64,000 nucleotides of DNA, from positions 372,001 to 436,000 of the forward strand of contig NZ_JAUFPS010000041.1 in assembly GCF_030409315.1 (NCBI RefSeq), written 5' to 3'. A program made the translations under genes and the position numbers. The DNA comes from Mucilaginibacter flavus. GTDB lineage: Bacteria; Bacteroidota; Bacteroidia; Sphingobacteriales; Sphingobacteriaceae. Shown here piece by piece: positions 1 to 8,096 of this stretch. The notes under the pieces were generated by a model. That model was not told the origin of the DNA and did not search any database. It was given only the letters and a program-made list of their open reading frames with translations. Every line of letters begins with the position of its first letter. Positions within the stretch are counted from its first letter, which is position 1.

Positions 1-42
1 ACCATAAATCCCACTCATAGCCTGCTTGGTGCCGTAATTTAA
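1..42 (+). CDS. C-terminal end of an upstream gene (partial)
   Basis: Only the first forward frame is open from the window edge; it gives about 13 codons ending in TAA at 40-42, two bases before the eutC start. Close spacing suggests the gene is co-transcribed with eutC, and the usual partner there is the large subunit eutB. The fragment is too short to identify by sequence, so eutB is inferred from context only. Confidence 0.35.
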   Translation, partial: TINPTHSLLGAVI

Positions 43-44
43 CT

Positions 45-806
45 ATGAAAAGGAACATCCCACAGGAAATAGAGCCTTTAAAAGCCTTGCAGGAGTTTAC
101 TTCGGCAAGGATAGCTATTGGCCGGGTGGGTACAAGCATTCCGCTAAAACAATCGTTGGATTTTAAATTAGCCCATGCCCACGCGCGGGATGCCGTATAC
201 TCTGTGCTGGATATTGATCATTTAACCGAATCATTAAGGCGCTTTGAGCTGCCCGTTTTACACCTGCACAGCCAGATCACCGATAGGCGACAATACCTGC
301 AACGGCCCGATCTGGGGCGTAAGCTCAATGACACATCTATAGATCATTTGAGGGATATTACCACAATGAGCAGTGATGTTGCCATTATTATAGCAGATGG
401 ATTATCGGCGATGGCAATCTCTGAAAATACTTTGGGCTTACTAAAAGAGCTTATCCCGCTGTTAACTGCTTCGGGCTATAAATTAGCCCCAATAACACTG
501 GTTGAACAGGGGCGGGTAGCCATAGGCGACGATATTGGTCACGGTTTAAAAGCCAAATTGAGCCTGATGCTGATAGGCGAGCGACCGGGCTTAAGCTCGG
601 CAGATAGCCTGGGTGTGTATCTTACGTACAAACCCAGGCCCGGACTTACCGACGAAATGCGCAATTGTGTATCTAACATACGCCCTAAAGGGTTATCGTA
701 TAAAAAGGCTGCTAAAAAGATATTCTATCTTATTAACGAAGCTTTTACCCGCAAACTATCGGGAGTTGAATTAAAGGACAATGCAGGTTTGTTAGATGGG
801 CATTGA
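45..806 (+). CDS. eutC: Ethanolamine ammonia-lyase small subunit
   Basis: EutC pairs with EutB to form the adenosylcobalamin-dependent enzyme that splits ethanolamine into acetaldehyde and ammonia in the cytoplasm. The 253-residue protein has the family signatures in order: TSARIAIGRVGTS near 19-31, AHAHARDAV near 44-52, RPDLGRKL near 87-94, IIADGLSAMAI near 115-125, LIGERPGLSSADSLGVYLTY near 176-195 and NCVSNIRPKGLSY near 207-219. The last three are the conserved C-terminal core around the cobalamin and substrate region. Length is slightly below enterobacterial EutC (about 295), which carries a longer N-terminal extension. No microcompartment shell genes are visible here. An identifiable EutC at a window edge next to an open frame suggests a simple eutBC pair. 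Confidence 0.95.
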   Translation: MKRNIPQEIEPLKALQEFTSARIAIGRVGTSIPLKQSLDFKLAHAHARDAVYSVLDIDHLTESLRRFELPVLHLHSQITDRRQYLQRPDLGRKLNDTSIDHLRDITTMSSDVAIIIADGLSAMAISENTLGLLKELIPLLTASGYKLAPITLVEQGRVAIGDDIGHGLKAKLSLMLIGERPGLSSADSLGVYLTYKPRPGLTDEMRNCVSNIRPKGLSYKKAAKKIFYLINEAFTRKLSGVELKDNAGLLDGH

Positions 807-822
807 TATTTAAGAGACCTGC

Positions 823-1347
823 TTATTTCTTAGCTGGCCTTTTCTCAATGGTACCATTGAATGAAATCGGGTCGCGGTTGCTGCTGATCACCTGTAACGA
901 AGCGTATCCGTCATTGCTTATAGTGAGGTACATAGATTGCACGTCATTCCACTTACCGATGTTTTTATCTTTTGGTTTAATGGTTACAGACCAACCATCT
1001 TTTTTACCTGCTTTTAAAACATATGAGAAATTGGTGTTGGTGAACTTAATCCCTCCATCACTTGAGCCATATGGTGGTGCAACGTAGGCCCGCCCAAAAT
1101 AAGGGAGGTAACATATAATTGTGTCTTTGGTAATAGTCAAATCATAACTGGAGGTTAAGGAACGCCCTGCACTCCTTGTAGGATTCACGTAATTAGCGTC
1201 AAACACAAAATTCTGATCTTCAACAATTTGTTTCACTTCGGCTATGCGTGCGGCTTTGCGGTCTTTGCTTTTGCTTTGCGCGTTGGCAGTGCCAACACCG
1301 GCTAATGCAAGTATTACGGCCAGCGAAAATATTTTTAATAATTTCAT
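823..1347 (-). CDS. DUF4251 family secreted protein
   Basis: A 174-residue protein with an N-terminal signal peptide (MKLLKIFSLAVILALAG, cleavage near TANAQ) and a mature domain matching DUF4251, a Bacteroidota-specific periplasmic or surface family of unknown function. Typical elements seen are RSLTSSYDLTI, ICYLPYFGRAYVAPPYG and GGIKFTNTNFSY. I chose the ATG at 1345-1347 because it puts the lysines directly before the hydrophobic segment; an upstream in-frame ATG at 1374 adds nine residues and is less likely. It is convergent with eutC. No function is assigned. Confidence 0.85.
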   Translation of the reverse strand: MKLLKIFSLAVILALAGVGTANAQSKSKDRKAARIAEVKQIVEDQNFVFDANYVNPTRSAGRSLTSSYDLTITKDTIICYLPYFGRAYVAPPYGSSDGGIKFTNTNFSYVLKAGKKDGWSVTIKPKDKNIGKWNDVQSMYLTISNDGYASLQVISSNRDPISFNGTIEKRPAKK

Positions 1348-1410
1348 AACTAAATAATTTAATGTTTTAGACAAGGATGCAGATTTAAGGTTTATTCCAT
1401 ATCAAATTTA

Positions 1411-1444
1411 AATAAAAAAGCCATCCGTTTTATGCGGATGGCTT
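1411..1444 (-). terminator. Intrinsic terminator after htpG
   Basis: Arms AAGCCATCCG (1418-1427) and CGGATGGCTT (1435-1444) form a 10-bp stem with a 7-base loop. On the minus strand the stem is followed by a T-run (1411-1419 read in reverse), so it terminates the leftward htpG transcript. Confidence 0.85.
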
Positions 1445-1468
1445 CAAGATATTTATATATGATATTAC

Positions 1469-3352
1469 TTATATCAAATTAACGCTACGGTTCACAAACT
1501 CGGTAAGTTCGGCACCAGTTAACAGGCCTTGCGAAAGCAGGGCCAGGTCAAACGCCTGTTTTGATAATTGTGCCTGCACTTCTTCGTTATCTTCCTGTAG
1601 AATACGGGTGATTAACTTGTGGTTGCCGTTTACAATTACTTTGTAATTATCCGGCATATTGCCATAAAAGCTCATGCCACCACCCATAGCTGCCATATCT
1701 TTCATACGGCGCATAAACTCATCCATAGTTACAGTTACAGGTAACTCATCCGGGCTAAGGCTTTCTAATTGAACGTTATATGCAGGTTTGTTGATGGATT
1801 TGTTGAAGATATCTTTAACCCTGGTTGATTGCTCATCGGTTAAAACAGATTCAGGTGCTTCGTCTTTTTTGATCAGTTTATCAGCAACATCGGCATCAAC
1901 ACGTTTCAATGATGTTTTATCTAATTTTTGCTCTAACTGGCTAATGAAGTGGTTGTCAATAGGGGAGTTCATCACCAAAATATCATAACCTTTTTTATTG
2001 GCCGACTGGATGAATGAATCCTGTTTAGCCGGATCATTAGTGTAGATGTAAACTAAATTGCCGTCTTTATCGGTTTGAGTAGCTTCTACTTTCTCTTTAT
2101 ACTCTGGTAAAGTGAAGTTTTCTTTTTTGGTGTTGGTTACCAAAACAAAGTCTTTGGCTTTGTCATAAAATTTGTCTTCGCTTACCATGCCATATTTTAC
2201 AAACAGACCAATGTCGGTCCATTTTTCTTCGTAGGCTTTGCGGTCGGCTTTAAATAGCTCTGATAATTTGTCAGCCACTTTTTTGGTGATGTAGCTGTTG
2301 ATTTTTTTAACGTTGCTATCGGCTTGTAAAAAGCTGCGTGAAACGTTCAACGGGATATCCGGTGAATCGATAACACCATGTAACAGCATTAAAAATTCAG
2401 GAACAATATCTTTCACTTCGTCGGTAATAAATACCTGGCGACTGAATAATTTGATCTTGTTTTTAGAAATCTCGAAATCGTTTTTAAGCTTAGGGAAGTA
2501 AAGTACACCTGTTAAGTTGAATGGATAATCAACATTCAGGTGAATCCAGAATAACGGGTCTTCGCTAAAAGTATAAAGCTGTTTGTAAAAATCAAGGTAA
2601 TCTTGCTCTTTTAATTCAGATGGAGCTTTAGTCCAGATAGGATTAGTGTCATTGATGATGTTATCTATTTGTACATCAATGTATTTGGTTTTGCCTTCTT
2701 CGTCAACGCCATCTTCTTCCTGTTCTGTTTTGGTGCCGAATTTAATAGGTACAGGTAGGAATTTGCAATACTTGTCAAGAATCTCCTGTAATTTATGCTG
2801 ACTTAAAAACTCTTCAGATTCACTGTTGATGTACAGGGTAATTTCGGTACCACGCTCGGCCAAAACGCCTTCGCCAATTTCAAACTCGGTACTGCCATCA
2901 CATACCCAGTAAGCAGGCTCTGCGCCTTCCTGGTAGCTAAGGGTTTGTATTTCAACTTTATCGGCAACCATGAAAGCCGAGTAAAAGCCTAAACCAAAGC
3001 GGCCGATAATTTCATTGGCATCTTTAGCTTCTTTAAATTTTTCCATAAACTCAGTAGCGCCAGAGAATGCTATCTGGTTGATGTATTTTTTAATTTCTTC
3101 GGCGGTCATACCCAGGCCATTATCGCTAATGGTGATGGTTTTTTTAGCCTCGTCAAATGCAACTTCAACACGCAGATCACCAAGTTCGCCATTGTATTGG
3201 CCTAATGAGGCCAGGCGTTTAATTTTTTGGGTGGCATCAACAGCGTTTGATACCAGCTCGCGCAAAAATATCTCGTTGTCTGAGTATAAAAATTTCTTAA
3301 TTATCGGAAAAATGTTTTCGGTGTGGATCGAAATACTGCCTTTTTCTTGCAT
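1469..3352 (-). CDS. htpG: Molecular chaperone HtpG (Hsp90 family)
   Basis: Cytosolic ATP-dependent chaperone that acts as a dimer on late folding intermediates. The 627-residue length matches bacterial HtpG (about 624). The GHKL ATPase domain is at 1-230: ELVSNAVDA near 32-40 holds the catalytic Glu and the Mg-binding Asn, DNGLGM near 77-82 contacts adenine, and GRFGLGFYSAFMVADKVE near 117-134 forms the lid and glycine loop. The middle domain includes the FDIPLNVSR-type element (here IPLNVSRSFLQ near 335-345). The C-terminal dimerisation region ends in FVNRSVNLI. It is a single gene with its own terminator downstream. Confidence 0.98.
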   Translation of the reverse strand: MQEKGSISIHTENIFPIIKKFLYSDNEIFLRELVSNAVDATQKIKRLASLGQYNGELGDLRVEVAFDEAKKTITISDNGLGMTAEEIKKYINQIAFSGATEFMEKFKEAKDANEIIGRFGLGFYSAFMVADKVEIQTLSYQEGAEPAYWVCDGSTEFEIGEGVLAERGTEITLYINSESEEFLSQHKLQEILDKYCKFLPVPIKFGTKTEQEEDGVDEEGKTKYIDVQIDNIINDTNPIWTKAPSELKEQDYLDFYKQLYTFSEDPLFWIHLNVDYPFNLTGVLYFPKLKNDFEISKNKIKLFSRQVFITDEVKDIVPEFLMLLHGVIDSPDIPLNVSRSFLQADSNVKKINSYITKKVADKLSELFKADRKAYEEKWTDIGLFVKYGMVSEDKFYDKAKDFVLVTNTKKENFTLPEYKEKVEATQTDKDGNLVYIYTNDPAKQDSFIQSANKKGYDILVMNSPIDNHFISQLEQKLDKTSLKRVDADVADKLIKKDEAPESVLTDEQSTRVKDIFNKSINKPAYNVQLESLSPDELPVTVTMDEFMRRMKDMAAMGGGMSFYGNMPDNYKVIVNGNHKLITRILQEDNEEVQAQLSKQAFDLALLSQGLLTGAELTEFVNRSVNLI

Positions 3353-3547
3353 AATATTTATTGATGATTGATTTTAATATGATTTACACCCTGCAACTAT
3401 CAATGCATGTTCCAAAGGGCAAAAACTTGTCAAATTGGCAGTAGATTGTGAATAGTTTCCCTATAGACAGAATACTGTAAACCGTTTACCCACTCATAAA
3501 CTCTGTATATTTTAGTTATTTTTACGCTGCCTATGAAATACCTTAAC

Positions 3548-4300
3548 ATGAAAAAAATAATAAACTTAAATTTGTTTCTACTGGTTATTTTACTTTCGGT
3601 AGTCAGTTGCAAAGACAAAAAGAAAGAAACTCCTGCAGTTGCCCATAAAGACACTACGCATGCAGTTGATACTTCGTTTTTAGATGATAAGAATTATATA
3701 TTTCAAAATCTCACGGATACCCGACAGGTTATAATGGTCTTTGGGAGACCGAATGATCATACAACCAATAATGAGGTTTACACTGACTCTTCATTTACCC
3801 GAAAATACGTACCACTTACCGCTGATCAAAGAGAAAAGTTGATTGCGCCGTCTGTCTCTAAACAACTCGACGTTAACTCAAAATATGCAAGAGATTTAAT
3901 GACTGCTTATTTTGTTTCGAAGCAAAAGAAGATAGGTGACCTACAGCCAATAATTATTTCTATACAGGGCGACGATTACGGTTCATTGACTATGATAATT
4001 TTAAATAAACAACATCAGCCTGTAGATGGTTATAACCTGGATGGCGGCATGCAGCCGGGACCTACTGATCTTGGCAATGCGGCAACAATGTTTGACCTAA
4101 AAAGTTACTCTAAATTAAGAAACAGGGAAATAACCACGGTGCGGATGGACGAAATTGATTATATCGATACATTGAAAAGAGATTCACAGATAGACTCCAA
4201 TGTATTTAAAACCCTTATACAAGCAGATGGCAGTTTTAACACCAGGCAAACGGTTAAAGCGCATTTTTTTATTAAGCCGAAAAACAACTCTACTAAATAA
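3548..4300 (+). CDS. Putative lipoprotein, unknown function
   Basis: A 250-residue protein beginning MKKIINLNLFLLVILLSVVSC. This is a classic lipoprotein signal, with the lipobox cysteine near residue 21, followed by a charged KDKKKE linker. The mature part has no domain I recognise; it contains GDDYGSLTMIILNKQHQPVDGYNLDGG and is mostly mixed alpha/beta in composition. The in-frame ATG at 3533 would put five extra residues before the signal and is less likely. Its end overlaps the end of the convergent FMN reductase gene by 8 bp, so the two transcripts probably share a terminator region. Confidence 0.75.
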   Translation: MKKIINLNLFLLVILLSVVSCKDKKKETPAVAHKDTTHAVDTSFLDDKNYIFQNLTDTRQVIMVFGRPNDHTTNNEVYTDSSFTRKYVPLTADQREKLIAPSVSKQLDVNSKYARDLMTAYFVSKQKKIGDLQPIIISIQGDDYGSLTMIILNKQHQPVDGYNLDGGMQPGPTDLGNAATMFDLKSYSKLRNREITTVRMDEIDYIDTLKRDSQIDSNVFKTLIQADGSFNTRQTVKAHFFIKPKNNSTK

Positions 4301-4817
4301 TAGATAAAAAAGCATTCACCACATCATTCAATTTTGCTATCGTCTCCTCGTCGGCCACTTTATCTCCGTCCATTTTCGACCGGATAAAGGAGATATTCAA
4401 TCGCGTACTATCGGGTACCATTGCATTGAGCGCGCCCAGGATGAGTAGCAAGGCTGCGTGAGCCGCTTCGCCACCTAAAGACGCGGTGATCAAAGCTGTT
4501 GGCTTATCTGAGAAGGAACCACTTGAAACTGTCCAATCCAGCATGTTTTTTAACTGACCGGGTACACCAAAGGCATACTCAGGAGTACAAATGATAATGC
4601 CATCGGCTTCGCTTAACAAGCCTCGTAACTTAATGACGGATTCATTAACGTCATCATTATCCAATCCCGGATCAAAGGGAGGGATGAGTGCCAGTTCATC
4701 GTAAATGATGTAACTGATATTATTAGGCATTAACTCGCCTAAATATTTTAAAATATTATGATTTGTTGAGCCATTCCTTAAACTGCCGGAGATAGCCAAA
4801 ACATTGCGATTGTTCAT
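4293..4817 (-). CDS. NAD(P)H-dependent FMN reductase family protein
   Basis: Flavodoxin-fold oxidoreductase of 174 residues that should bind FMN and use NAD(P)H to reduce flavin, quinones or similar acceptors. The phosphate-binding loop SGSLRNGSTN is near residues 10-19. The segment CTPEYAFGVPGQLKNMLDW near 77-95 is the conserved FMN isoalloxazine-contacting motif (usually TPEYN.S.PG.LKNAIDW); here Ala-Phe replaces the usual Asn-x. GGEAAHAALL near 115-124 is the family second loop. Related proteins include ChrR, YieF and azoreductase-like enzymes; the substrate cannot be decided. It lies just downstream of the kinase gene on the same strand but is separated by a C/G-rich repeat. Confidence 0.88.
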   Translation of the reverse strand: MNNRNVLAISGSLRNGSTNHNILKYLGELMPNNISYIIYDELALIPPFDPGLDNDDVNESVIKLRGLLSEADGIIICTPEYAFGVPGQLKNMLDWTVSSGSFSDKPTALITASLGGEAAHAALLLILGALNAMVPDSTRLNISFIRSKMDGDKVADEETIAKLNDVVNAFLSII

Positions 4818-4855
4818 TATTAGTAGAAGTTGTAAATATGCTAATCAAAAAGTTT

Positions 4856-4880
4856 CCCCTTCAGGGGGCGGAGGGGGCTA
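4856..4880. repeat. C/G-rich hairpin repeat
   Basis: CCCCTTCAGGGGG followed by CGGAGGGGGCT forms a short stem with a TTCA loop and runs into the stop codon of the kinase gene (minus strand, 4878-4880). Similar CCCCTTCAGGGGG elements are, from memory, common intergenic repeats in Bacteroidota. Confidence 0.6.
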
Positions 4881-6227
4881 CGGCACAAACTGCAAAATAA
4901 ACGATGAACCCTTACCTTCCGTTGATTGTACCTGGATGTTCCCCTTATGCAGCAACATAATTTGTTTACACAAGCTCAAGCCAATGCCGCTGCCGGTTTT
5001 CTTGGTACTGAAAAACGGGATAAAGATTTTATCCAATAGTTCGTGTGGCATGCCCATGCCATTATCGGTAATTTTAACCAGGGTTTTGCTGCCGCTTTGT
5101 GCTTCGGCAGATAGGGTGATGCGTGGTTCTTCGCGGTCTTTGACGGCTTCAATGGCGTTAACCAGCAAATTGATCATTACCTGTTCAATGAGGTTAATAT
5201 CGGCTTCCACGGCAAGGGCGGGGTCGCGTAGGATGATCTCCAGTTCAATGTTCTTTTTCTCCAGCGTTGGGCGCATCAGGCTGTTGAGGTTTTCAAACAG
5301 GTTGCGCACCAATACTTTATCTCTATCTAATTTGGTGATCTTATTAAGGCTACGGTAGCTTTCTGTAAATTTAAGCAGACCGTCACTGCGGCGTTTAATA
5401 GTATCAATACCCAGTTCCAGATCTTCCAGATCGCTGCCGTCCATAGATTCGGTGATCTCCGGACTTTGCAGCCTGTTTTTTAAAGTATCCGCTAAAGACG
5501 AAATAGGTGCAACCGAATTCATGATTTCATGTGTCATGACGTTCAATAACTTCGACCATGCTTTTGATTCTGTTTCGTCCAGCGCTTCGCTTACGTTTTG
5601 AAACGCTATCAGTTTATACAGCTTTTCGTCGCTACGCATCAAACTGGCGGTGATCAATATTTTTACCAATTGCTGGTTGCGGGTTATGGTAATAATATTG
5701 CTTTCGCCGGGTTTAAGCCTGATCAATTCCTGGTATAAATCGGGTTCCCTTTTCTCTAACGACTGGATAGTTTTAAGGTAGGGGATACTCAACAGTTTTT
5801 TAAAAGCCTCATTAATCCAGCTGATATTGCCTGTATCTTCTTCGTACGATAAAATCCCGGTATCTACCAGTTCCAATATCTTTTGCAGGTAGTGGTACTG
5901 CGTTTCGCGCTCGCGGCTAATCAGCTTAAAGGTGGTATTGATGTCATTAAAACCTTTACGCAACGGTTTTAACTCATTTGGTGCTTTACGCACATCAAAA
6001 TGGCGCGAAAAATCGCGGTAATGGATGGATTCAACAAACTGATTAACCTCATCCTGTGCTTTTTTCTGAAAGCGTATCATCTCTATCACCGAATAAATAA
6101 TAAGCGGGATAAAAATAACCAGGTACAATGGCTGACCCTTAACAGTAACAAAGGCGGCGGCGCATAAAGCCAAAAACATTAAAAATACACGCAGCAACAG
6201 CCGCCATTCGTAACGGTTAAATATCAT
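4878..6227 (-). CDS. Sensor histidine kinase, NtrY-like, without periplasmic sensor
   Basis: Membrane kinase (449 residues) predicted to phosphorylate the regulator encoded just upstream. Two hydrophobic helices (about 11-28 and 33-50) are separated only by a few residues (KGQP), so there is essentially no extracytoplasmic domain. A linker and a PAS-like domain follow (about 105-215). The catalytic part has the H-box THEIMNSVAPISS (His near 230), the N-box NLLVNAIEA near 352, DNGMGM near 385, the F-box IFIPFFSTK and the G2 box GSGIGLSL near 413. The start overlaps the regulator stop by 11 bp, so translation is probably coupled. The short membrane unit resembles intramembrane-sensing kinases, which often depend on an ABC permease for input. 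Confidence 0.93.
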   Translation of the reverse strand: MIFNRYEWRLLLRVFLMFLALCAAAFVTVKGQPLYLVIFIPLIIYSVIEMIRFQKKAQDEVNQFVESIHYRDFSRHFDVRKAPNELKPLRKGFNDINTTFKLISRERETQYHYLQKILELVDTGILSYEEDTGNISWINEAFKKLLSIPYLKTIQSLEKREPDLYQELIRLKPGESNIITITRNQQLVKILITASLMRSDEKLYKLIAFQNVSEALDETESKAWSKLLNVMTHEIMNSVAPISSLADTLKNRLQSPEITESMDGSDLEDLELGIDTIKRRSDGLLKFTESYRSLNKITKLDRDKVLVRNLFENLNSLMRPTLEKKNIELEIILRDPALAVEADINLIEQVMINLLVNAIEAVKDREEPRITLSAEAQSGSKTLVKITDNGMGMPHELLDKIFIPFFSTKKTGSGIGLSLCKQIMLLHKGNIQVQSTEGKGSSFILQFVP

Positions 6228-7575
6228 ATTTACTTAATCTTCGGTATAAGGCAGTACGGGTAAGGCCAAGTTCTTTAGCCGCACGGGTAATATTGCCGTT
6301 GTGCTTTTCTATCACCTTTAAAATCGCATTTTTCTCTAAGGTGCTTAACTGGATGTTATCGTCATTAACGGTATTATCTGTGGCAGTTTCCAGGATAGAA
6401 AATATCAGGTCGTCTGGGCGTAAGGTATTTTCGTCGGCCATAATCACGGCGCGTTCAATAGTGTATTGCAATTCGCGTACGTTGCCGGGATAATTGTATG
6501 ATTTTAGTTTTTGCAGTGCCGCGGTATCAAAATCCATAGCCGGTTTAAGATACTTGGTTGCATAAAGTTTAGCAAAGTGACGCGCCAGTATCGCGATATC
6601 CTCATTACGACGACGCAATGGCGGCATATTAATCTCTACCGTATTTATCCTGTAAATTAAATCCTTACGGAAACGATTTTCATTGGCCAGTTCGCTCATG
6701 GGCACGTTTGTGGCGCAAATGAGCCTGATGTCGACATCTACAGCTTTGTTGGTACCTAACCGCGTTACCTGCCTGTTTTGTAATATGGTAAGCAGTTTTG
6801 CTTGCTGCTGCAGGCTGATATTGCCAATCTCATCTAAAAATAGCGTACCGCCCTGCGCGTCTTCAAACCTGCCGGCACGGTCCTCCCTGGCATCGGTAAA
6901 AGCCCCTTTTTTATGACCGAACAATTCGCTTTCAAATAAAGTGTCAGTAAGCGCGCCCACGTCTACTTTCACAAATGGTTTATCGGCCCGTAATGAACGT
7001 TCATGAATGGCTTTTGCCATTAAATCCTTGCCCGTGCCATTTTCGCCCAGGATAAGGATATTGGCGTCGGTGGGTGCAATCTTGTTTACTTTATGAAAAA
7101 TATCCTGCATCACTTCCGATTCGCCGAGGATAGAGGTATCGCCGGCCGTGCTTTTTGCAGCCGTTTTGGCAACTTTAGCACCGCCTTCTTTTTTATCAAG
7201 CAGTTCTTTTATAGTGGCAATCAGTTTTTCATTATGCCATGGTTTTACCACAAAATCATCAGCACCTTCTTTAAGTGAGCGCACAGCTAAATCGATATCG
7301 CCATAGGCGGTTATCATTATCACGCAAACATTGGGTTTCCAATCTTTCACTTTGCGCAGCCAATATAAACCCTCATTGCCGGTATTAATGGCGCTGTTAA
7401 AGTTCATATCTAACAAAACCAGGTCTACCTCGTTTTTTTGCAGTAACCAATTTAGGTTTTCGGGATTTTTTTCGGTGATAACTTCGCCAGCCTGTGTTTT
7501 AAGCAATAATTTCACGGCGGTTAGTACATCCGGATCATCATCAACAATTAAAATGGTAGCTTTTTTTAATATCAT
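6217..7575 (-). CDS. NtrC-family sigma-54-dependent response regulator
   Basis: Transcription activator (452 residues) of the NtrC class. The receiver domain (about 5-120) has the acidic pair in VDDDPD, the phospho-acceptor Asp in LLDMNF near 57 and the conserved Lys in VKPW. The AAA+ domain (about 150-380) has Walker A GENGTGKD, the sigma-54 contact loop GAFTDA (classically GAFTGA), Walker B GGTLFLDEIGN and the arginine-finger region FRKDLIYRIN. The C-terminal Fis-type HTH (about 425-450) contains NITRAAKELGLTRTALYRRL. Transcribed away from the permease array, first in the operon with the kinase. It is the obvious candidate to bind the paired operators found before five units of the array. 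Confidence 0.95.
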   Translation of the reverse strand: MILKKATILIVDDDPDVLTAVKLLLKTQAGEVITEKNPENLNWLLQKNEVDLVLLDMNFNSAINTGNEGLYWLRKVKDWKPNVCVIMITAYGDIDLAVRSLKEGADDFVVKPWHNEKLIATIKELLDKKEGGAKVAKTAAKSTAGDTSILGESEVMQDIFHKVNKIAPTDANILILGENGTGKDLMAKAIHERSLRADKPFVKVDVGALTDTLFESELFGHKKGAFTDAREDRAGRFEDAQGGTLFLDEIGNISLQQQAKLLTILQNRQVTRLGTNKAVDVDIRLICATNVPMSELANENRFRKDLIYRINTVEINMPPLRRRNEDIAILARHFAKLYATKYLKPAMDFDTAALQKLKSYNYPGNVRELQYTIERAVIMADENTLRPDDLIFSILETATDNTVNDDNIQLSTLEKNAILKVIEKHNGNITRAAKELGLTRTALYRRLSKYDI

Positions 7576-7961
7576 TTTTTGTAGTTCATAGTTGTTAAAA
7601 GTATCAAGTACTTAGTATCAAGTATCAAGACTTTTTTGGTTTATTGATTATTCCGGTAGTTAATGATGATATTGCATAGTAGACGCACCTGGTGAGTTAA
7701 ACGTTACTCAGCAGAGCAATAATTTACTACATTCCCTGGGGCAATGCACATCAACAAAAACTTTAGAAAACTTTCTGCAAATTAATAATTGCGCAGTTAA
7801 GTTTCATAGCAGATACATAAATAGTATTATTAAATAATTAATGCTGTATAAACAGATCATATTAAAAGTGTTTACAGCGGGCAAGCTTAATATTCATGAT
7901 GCATTTTCCTTTGCGGCTTTTTAATTGCAGCTGCCTTAATTCTTGATTCTAATCCCCAGCC

Positions 7962-8000
7962 TGTACGCAACCGCACATAAAGTGTTTCACTACCGTACGC
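7962..8000 (+). promoter_or_regulatory. Paired operator (UAS) A before P1
   Basis: Two sites: TGTACGCAACCGCACAT (7962-7978) and TGTTTCACTACCGTACGC (7983-8000). Their right half-sites are exactly 22 bp apart (left ends 21, as site 1 is one base shorter). The same pair recurs before P7, P12, the adaptor and ATPase 2. The second site starts 72 bp before the GG of the -24 box. Probable binding site of the adjacent NtrC-type regulator (inference). Confidence 0.8.
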
Positions 8001-8051
8001 TTTTAAATTGATGTTAATTATATAATTTATTGATTTATAGATATTTATGTA

Positions 8052-8069
8052 TTTGGTACGGCTTTTAAC
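8052..8069 (+). promoter_or_regulatory. Sigma-54-like promoter A
   Basis: TTGGTACGGCTTTTAAC; the GG at 8055-8056 aligns with the -24 GG of sigma-54 promoters and the TT pair falls where the -12 TTGC should start, but GC is replaced by AA. It lies 42 bp before the P1 start codon, a spacing nearly kept at promoters B, C and D. Confidence 0.6.
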
Positions 8070-8096
8070 GCTATATTGGCATAAGCAATTTACCTA

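Larger units (their letters stand above)
7576..8096. other. Divergent intergenic region between regulator and P1
   Basis: A 521-bp gap between the divergent regulator and permease operons. It holds AGTATCA-type 7-mer units near 7600-7630 (GTATCAAGTACTTAGTATCA), a single arm related to the AGAATCA repeats near 7934-7955, the paired operators at 7962-8000 and the sigma-54-like promoter near 8052-8069. I found no small gene and could not place a convincing promoter for the regulator operon. Confidence 0.7.

Noticed and set aside
803..1087. Forward ORF opposite the DUF4251 gene
   Set aside because: It is the antisense shadow of a gene with a clear signal peptide and family match.
4804..5358. 184-residue forward ORF opposite the kinase gene
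   Set aside because: Low-complexity Ser/Leu/Arg-rich shadow of the kinase ATPase domain, no motif of its own.
8052..8090. Bacteroidota sigma-A promoter (TTTG then TAnnTTTG) at promoter A
   Set aside because: TTTG-N16-TATATTGG can be drawn there, but the spacing is short and the same elements are not kept at B-E, whereas the TTGG/TTTTA arrangement and operator distance are.
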